From contig CM036618.1 in NCBI GenBank assembly GCA_020746105.1, forward strand, positions 107,334,622 through 107,398,621: a stretch of DNA of 64,000 bases, read 5' to 3'. The notes beneath the pieces were generated by a model. It made no database searches, had not been told where the DNA came from, and saw nothing but the letters and a program-made list of their open reading frames with translations. The stretch comes from Trogon surrucura. Its lineage: Eukaryota; Chordata; Aves; Trogoniformes; Trogonidae. Below, piece after piece: positions 59,915 through 64,000 of the stretch; within the stretch, counting starts at the first letter, position 1; each line of letters opens with the position of its first letter. Both the position numbers and the translations under genes were made by a program.

Positions 59915-60370
59915 CTACAAAGGGCTTCCCGCCCCCGGTTCACACCTGCGGGAGCGTTTCGCTTTCGGGAGAACCGCCTGTAGGAGCGGCGGGCACCGGC
60001 TCCAGCCCGGCCATCGCCCCGCGACCACCCTTAACGCTCCCCACCCCCGGAACGTTTTTCTTCCGAGCGAGGCGGCGGCTCCAGCCGCGGCGCAGCCCGG
60101 GGCCCCTCGGACCCCTCCCGCCCTCCCCGCGGACCTCGCCCCCCGCAGCCAGAACCGACCAATGAGAAAGCACCGCCGGCGGCATGACATCACCTCCCCC
60201 GCCGCCGATTGGGCACCGCGCGAAAACAGCGCGCCGTCTCCCGGCAACGCCGTGGCGTCACGGCACCGCCCCTTAACCCTTCGCTCCCCGCGGCGGCCGA
60301 GCCGCCACCGATCCCCCCCCGCCCCGGGTCCTCCCGCTGCCCCGAGAAGCCGCTGGATCCTCTCTCGGCA
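59915..60370. promoter_or_regulatory. Second GC-rich block with paired CCAAT and CRE/E2F-like motifs
   Basis: About 0.8 kb beyond the first island is a separate CpG-rich block. It contains CCAAT (60159-60163), TGACATCA (60185-60192), an inverted CCAAT as ATTGG (60208-60212), GCGCGAAA (60218-60225) and GGCGTCAC (60254-60261). This is typical of CCAAT-dependent, often bidirectional promoters. Neither direction has a recognisable coding first exon. A minus-strand donor-like CAG|gtgtga lies at 59946. Confidence 0.5.
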
Positions 60371-63300
60371 CCTATTTGACATACGGAAGGTTTATAATCT
60401 CTCTCTCTCTTACTCTGGTAGTTTTGGTTTTGTTTTGTTTGGGGATATTTTTGTTGGTTTGTTTGTTTGTTTTTTAATTCAAACTTTCAATTTATTTTAC
60501 GAGATTTAAAAAGCCACAGGCTAAAGCACGTGACAAGGGAGAACTACAATTCTTCTGCAAATCTCTGCTGAGTGTTCAGGAGCATCTGGCTGGTAATGGA
60601 TAAAATAAGGAGTACCGTCTTTTAATGTATTCCCCAAATACAGATGCAAGTTATTTCTAGTAATAATTAGAATAATAATTTCAAAGCCTGTAAAATTAAA
60701 CTGGAAATTATTAGGGTTTTTTTTTTAAAAATCAACTAGAAAACAGGTATCAAATGCCTGTATGTGCATGATAGCTAGATTTGCTAGTGCATGCCTCTCA
60801 CGGGCCAATCCACAGAAGTCCCTTTTGGAAGAAGTTCTAATTTCTCCACCTGCCACACAAAACTACAACCCCATCCCTGCTAAGGAAATGAAGCTTCAAG
60901 GGGTGCAGCTATTTTTTTTTCCATTTTTTTGCCCAGGTTCTGTGACTCATACTCTGCGATGGAGGCCCTCAGTGCCATCTGGCCGAGCTGTTTAGATCAC
61001 AGCCTTCCCTCCAACAGAGGAGACAACTCTTGCCAGGTTTGCAGGTAAAGCAGGGTCAAAACCCCACGCACCTGGGCATACCTCAGGACCATGGCTTACC
61101 TTCTCTTATAGTTTAATAACCCCGTTTTTTCTTCAGCATGCCAAGTTTCTGCCTCTTACAGCAATCCAGGCATGATTTTACTCAATAAGCATGACATAAA
61201 TTTCCCACAACACATTATTAATTTACAGGAAAGTCGTCGTTTTTTGGATTGATGCGCAGGGGGTAGGGGGTTCCGCCACAGCGGGAAGAAACACATGAGG
61301 GTTTCTGACTTCACATTCGAACTCCAGAGCGTCAACAGTTGGAGGCAACTGAGTCAAGCACACGACAACTGGCAAGGGGCAACAGTTCTTGGCCCCGCAT
61401 ATGCAGAGCTATCACAAAAAGGAAGAGAAGATGAGATCTGCAGGTTCTGTGGCCAACAGCACAGACAGCTGAAGCTCTGCACCTCTTCCCTGGATCCCAC
61501 TACTCTTGGCAGCCTGTCTGGAGCACGATGCACTTGGCTTAAGACCACACGCAGTTCCCCACAAACAGTCACAGCAAGGCTCCAGGGGAAGTTAATACTC
61601 ATGGAATTGCTTGAAAAGTATCCAAGGAAAGGGAAGAAAAAAAGACCAAGCAACCCACACCAAATGAAAATGTAGCAGAATCATCTTTCTTTCCACAAGA
61701 GATCTACTTGATCTGAACTACAGAAACCGGCAGCAGCAGAAAGGCATTAGAGACAGCAGCGGTAACGATAAGCAGCAGAAATCAATAGCACCATCTTTCT
61801 TGCCATTAGTCTCGCCATAGGATGGGATCAGAGTGAAGTGGTCTGGGAAGACACTGCTGTATTTTATGCCTTCAGCACTCTACTTAAAACTCCAAAAATT
61901 CAGTTAATTCTTTCAGTGCTATACCTAAAACAATTCTAACAGTAACTTAGAATCATAGAACAGTTTTGGCTGGAAAAGACCTTCAAGATCATCAAGACCA
62001 ACCTTCTCCTAACCCTACAAACACCACTAAAGCATGTCCTTCAAGGCAATATCTACCCTTCTCTTAAACACCTCCAGGGATGGTGACTCAACCACCTCCC
62101 TGGGCTGCCTGTTCCAATGCCTGACAACCCTCTCAGTAAAGAAAATCTTCCTAATATCCAACCTGAACCTCCCCTGGTACAACTTAAGGCCATTTCCCTT
62201 TGTCCTATCACTTGCTGCTAGGAAGAATAGACCAACCCCCGCCTCGATACAACCTCCTTTCAGGTAGTTGTAGAGAACAATAAGGTCTCCCCTCAAGCTC
62301 CTCTTCTCCAGGCTCAACAGTCCCAGATCCCTCAGCTGTTTCTTGTACGACACATGCTCCAAATCCTTTACCAGCTTGGTAGCCCGCCTCTGTACCCTCT
62401 CGAGCATCTCAACATCCCTCTTGTAGTGAGGGGCCCAAAACTAGACGCAGTACTTGAGGCATGGCTTCACTAAAGCTGAGTAGAGGGGAATGATCATCTC
62501 CCTGCTCCTGCTGGCAACACTATTCCTTATACAGGCCAGGATCCTCTTCTCTATTAGTCTGCTTAAAACTGCCTCCAGACCAGTCAAGTCTTCTTTTACA
62601 GTCCTGACACAATTAGGATTAGCAGACATCAGAAATTACATCTCTTTTGCAATATGTTGTAAGAATTAAAAAAAACCAAGAAGCCCAAGCCAAACCCAAA
62701 ATATACCTGTCAGTCGTTTATATTTTAACAACCCCTTTAACTCTGCAGCAAAAAAAATGGCAAACCTGACTCTTAGACTGTATCCAAGGTACTAATTTCA
62801 GAGAAAGCTTGTCAGAAATCAACACAAGAGCATTGGTGTAAGAGAGGCGGGAGGCCAGCCAGTTTAGATTTGCTGTCCACTGCCACCTACTGTTAAAGGT
62901 TAAAACTAAATTCTGAGCTCTAGTTTCTGAGGGACACAGCTTAAGAGCACAGAAAGGAAAGCTTTGGAATTGAGATTGCTGGGGAGTGGAAAAAAACAAA
63001 CAAACGTTTCAAGAGTAGTGCTCACCTAAACTCAGCGGGCTGGTGCACAACACAGCTGCCTCAAAAGTTTGGATTTTTTCAAGCAGTGTTGAACTTCTGG
63101 CACATAATTTATATAGCTAGTCTCCAGCTCAAGATAAGGCTTTGTCCAGACAGTGATTCAAAGCAAAGGCCTCAACCAGTCAGTGTTGTCAAAAAAGTAG
63201 TTACAGAAAAGAAAACTGACAGTTTTATGCCTTCAGGACGTTCATACAGTTTTGCTAATCCACCAGCTCTTCTCCAGTGGTTGCTACTTTCATTTTCACT

Positions 63301-64000
63301 ATTTAATGTTGCAATTTTACTACTTAATTTGTTTAAAAAACATCAGATAATGGACCCCGCAGTGGCAACAGTTTTAGGGAAAACATGCAGCAACAACTGA
63401 GTCTACTTCCCAGATGGAAAAAAGATGTTCACTAGTTCCAAAGTCTGCAGCTGAGATTGAGGAAATCCTTAAAGGAATCTGGTAACCACATCAGCTACAC
63501 CATCCCGTATCATCCAGTGGCTGCTTCCGAAGCAAAAGCCTTTGCTCTATGCCACATTCAAAACCATCAAGAAGCATTTAGGTGGTGTAAATTTTAAATT
63601 AAGACACGGTGGCTTGCTACAACATCTGTCAAGTCCAACCCTTTAAATGTAAAGGTTTTCTTCAGTGCTGAGGAGTGATTATTATAATGGATATACTTTC
63701 CTTCTGGTGATAACCTACTTCTCTCTAAACCATCTGCATCTGGCAACTGAAAGGACTCTTTTCATCTGTAATCCCCTTCAGGGACTTTATCACATCAGTG
63801 CATGCTTAATGAAGAACATCATCAGGCCCCTACTCAAATGGTTTGTGTTCTGTTGAACGGTATGTTGTGCTGTCAGATGAAGTCCCTTTCGGTTGTGACA
63901 GACACACAGATGTCACTGATTTAAAATATAAATTAAAAATTGTATTCTGTCTCAAACCTGTGCCACAGCTCAAACAAAACCCTAAATTTTCCCAACACAA
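60371..64000. other. Region upstream of TP53BP2
   Basis: Beyond the CR1 copy this stretch holds only short, unsupported open frames and A/T-rich sequence. No exon of the next expected neighbour (FBXO28 in other vertebrates) is recognisable. Confidence 0.6.
61949..62590 (-). mobile_element. CR1 LINE 3' part, second lineage, upstream of TP53BP2
   Basis: About 640 bp in reverse orientation beginning agaatcatagaacagttttg. The minus-strand frame at 62027-62407 includes [19 protein letters not shown] and [19 protein letters not shown], close to the 17.1-kb lineage. The 5' boundary is uncertain. Confidence 0.88.

Noticed and set aside
59877-60509. A 210-codon plus-strand frame over the second GC-rich block, as a coding first exon of a neighbour
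   Set aside because: Proline/arginine/alanine-rich translation is what GC-rich DNA gives. It does not resemble the expected neighbour FBXO28 and has no good donor.
1-64000. CRISPR arrays, operons, tRNA or rRNA genes
   Set aside because: None is visible. The window is animal nuclear DNA.

Overview
This is vertebrate, almost certainly avian, nuclear DNA. The evidence is intron-rich genes with GT-AG junctions, several 5'-truncated CR1 LINE tails ending in ATTCTGTG-type motifs (the dominant bird retroposon family), and a young endogenous retrovirus. The exons translate to clear orthologues of two neighbouring vertebrate genes. I cannot name the species from the sequence.

Layout. (1) 1-3422, plus strand: the last five coding exons of CAPN2 (calpain-2 large subunit, penta-EF-hand domain), cut by the left edge. 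(2) 3423-5665: a short convergent interval holding the 3' UTRs of both genes. (3) 5666-58511, minus strand: all 18 coding exons of TP53BP2 (ASPP2). I place them to base level; the reading frame is continuous across every junction and totals 1146 codons plus a stop. The product has an N-terminal ubiquitin-like/RA-type fold, a glutamine-rich coiled coil, a long proline-rich middle with a PPPY motif, an RVKF PP1-docking motif, ankyrin repeats and a C-terminal SH3 domain. (4) 35353-58484: TP53BP2 intron 1, 23 kb, carrying a complete LTR-to-LTR provirus-like element at 39474-42058, antisense to the gene. (5) About 57.7-59.15 kb: the CpG island promoter around exon 1. (6) About 59.9-60.37 kb: a separate GC-rich block with CCAAT, ATF/CRE-like and E2F-like motifs, a candidate second promoter. 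(7) 60.4-64 kb: upstream sequence with one CR1 copy and no gene I can support.

Most interesting element. The intron-1 retrovirus is 2585 bp with two 402-bp LTRs that are identical by eye, a tRNA-Lys-type primer binding site, a leader splice donor, the start of gag, and what look like env remnants, but no recognisable pol. It is therefore a recent, internally deleted, non-autonomous class II (K-type) element. CR1 copies of two different lineages are scattered through the introns in both orientations.

The two genes do not form a functional unit. CAPN2 is a calcium-dependent cysteine protease; TP53BP2 modulates p53-family transcription, apoptosis, PP1 targeting and YAP/polarity signalling. Their tail-to-tail order matches what is known for other vertebrates. 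All assignments come from reading the sequence and recall of the families; no database search was run.
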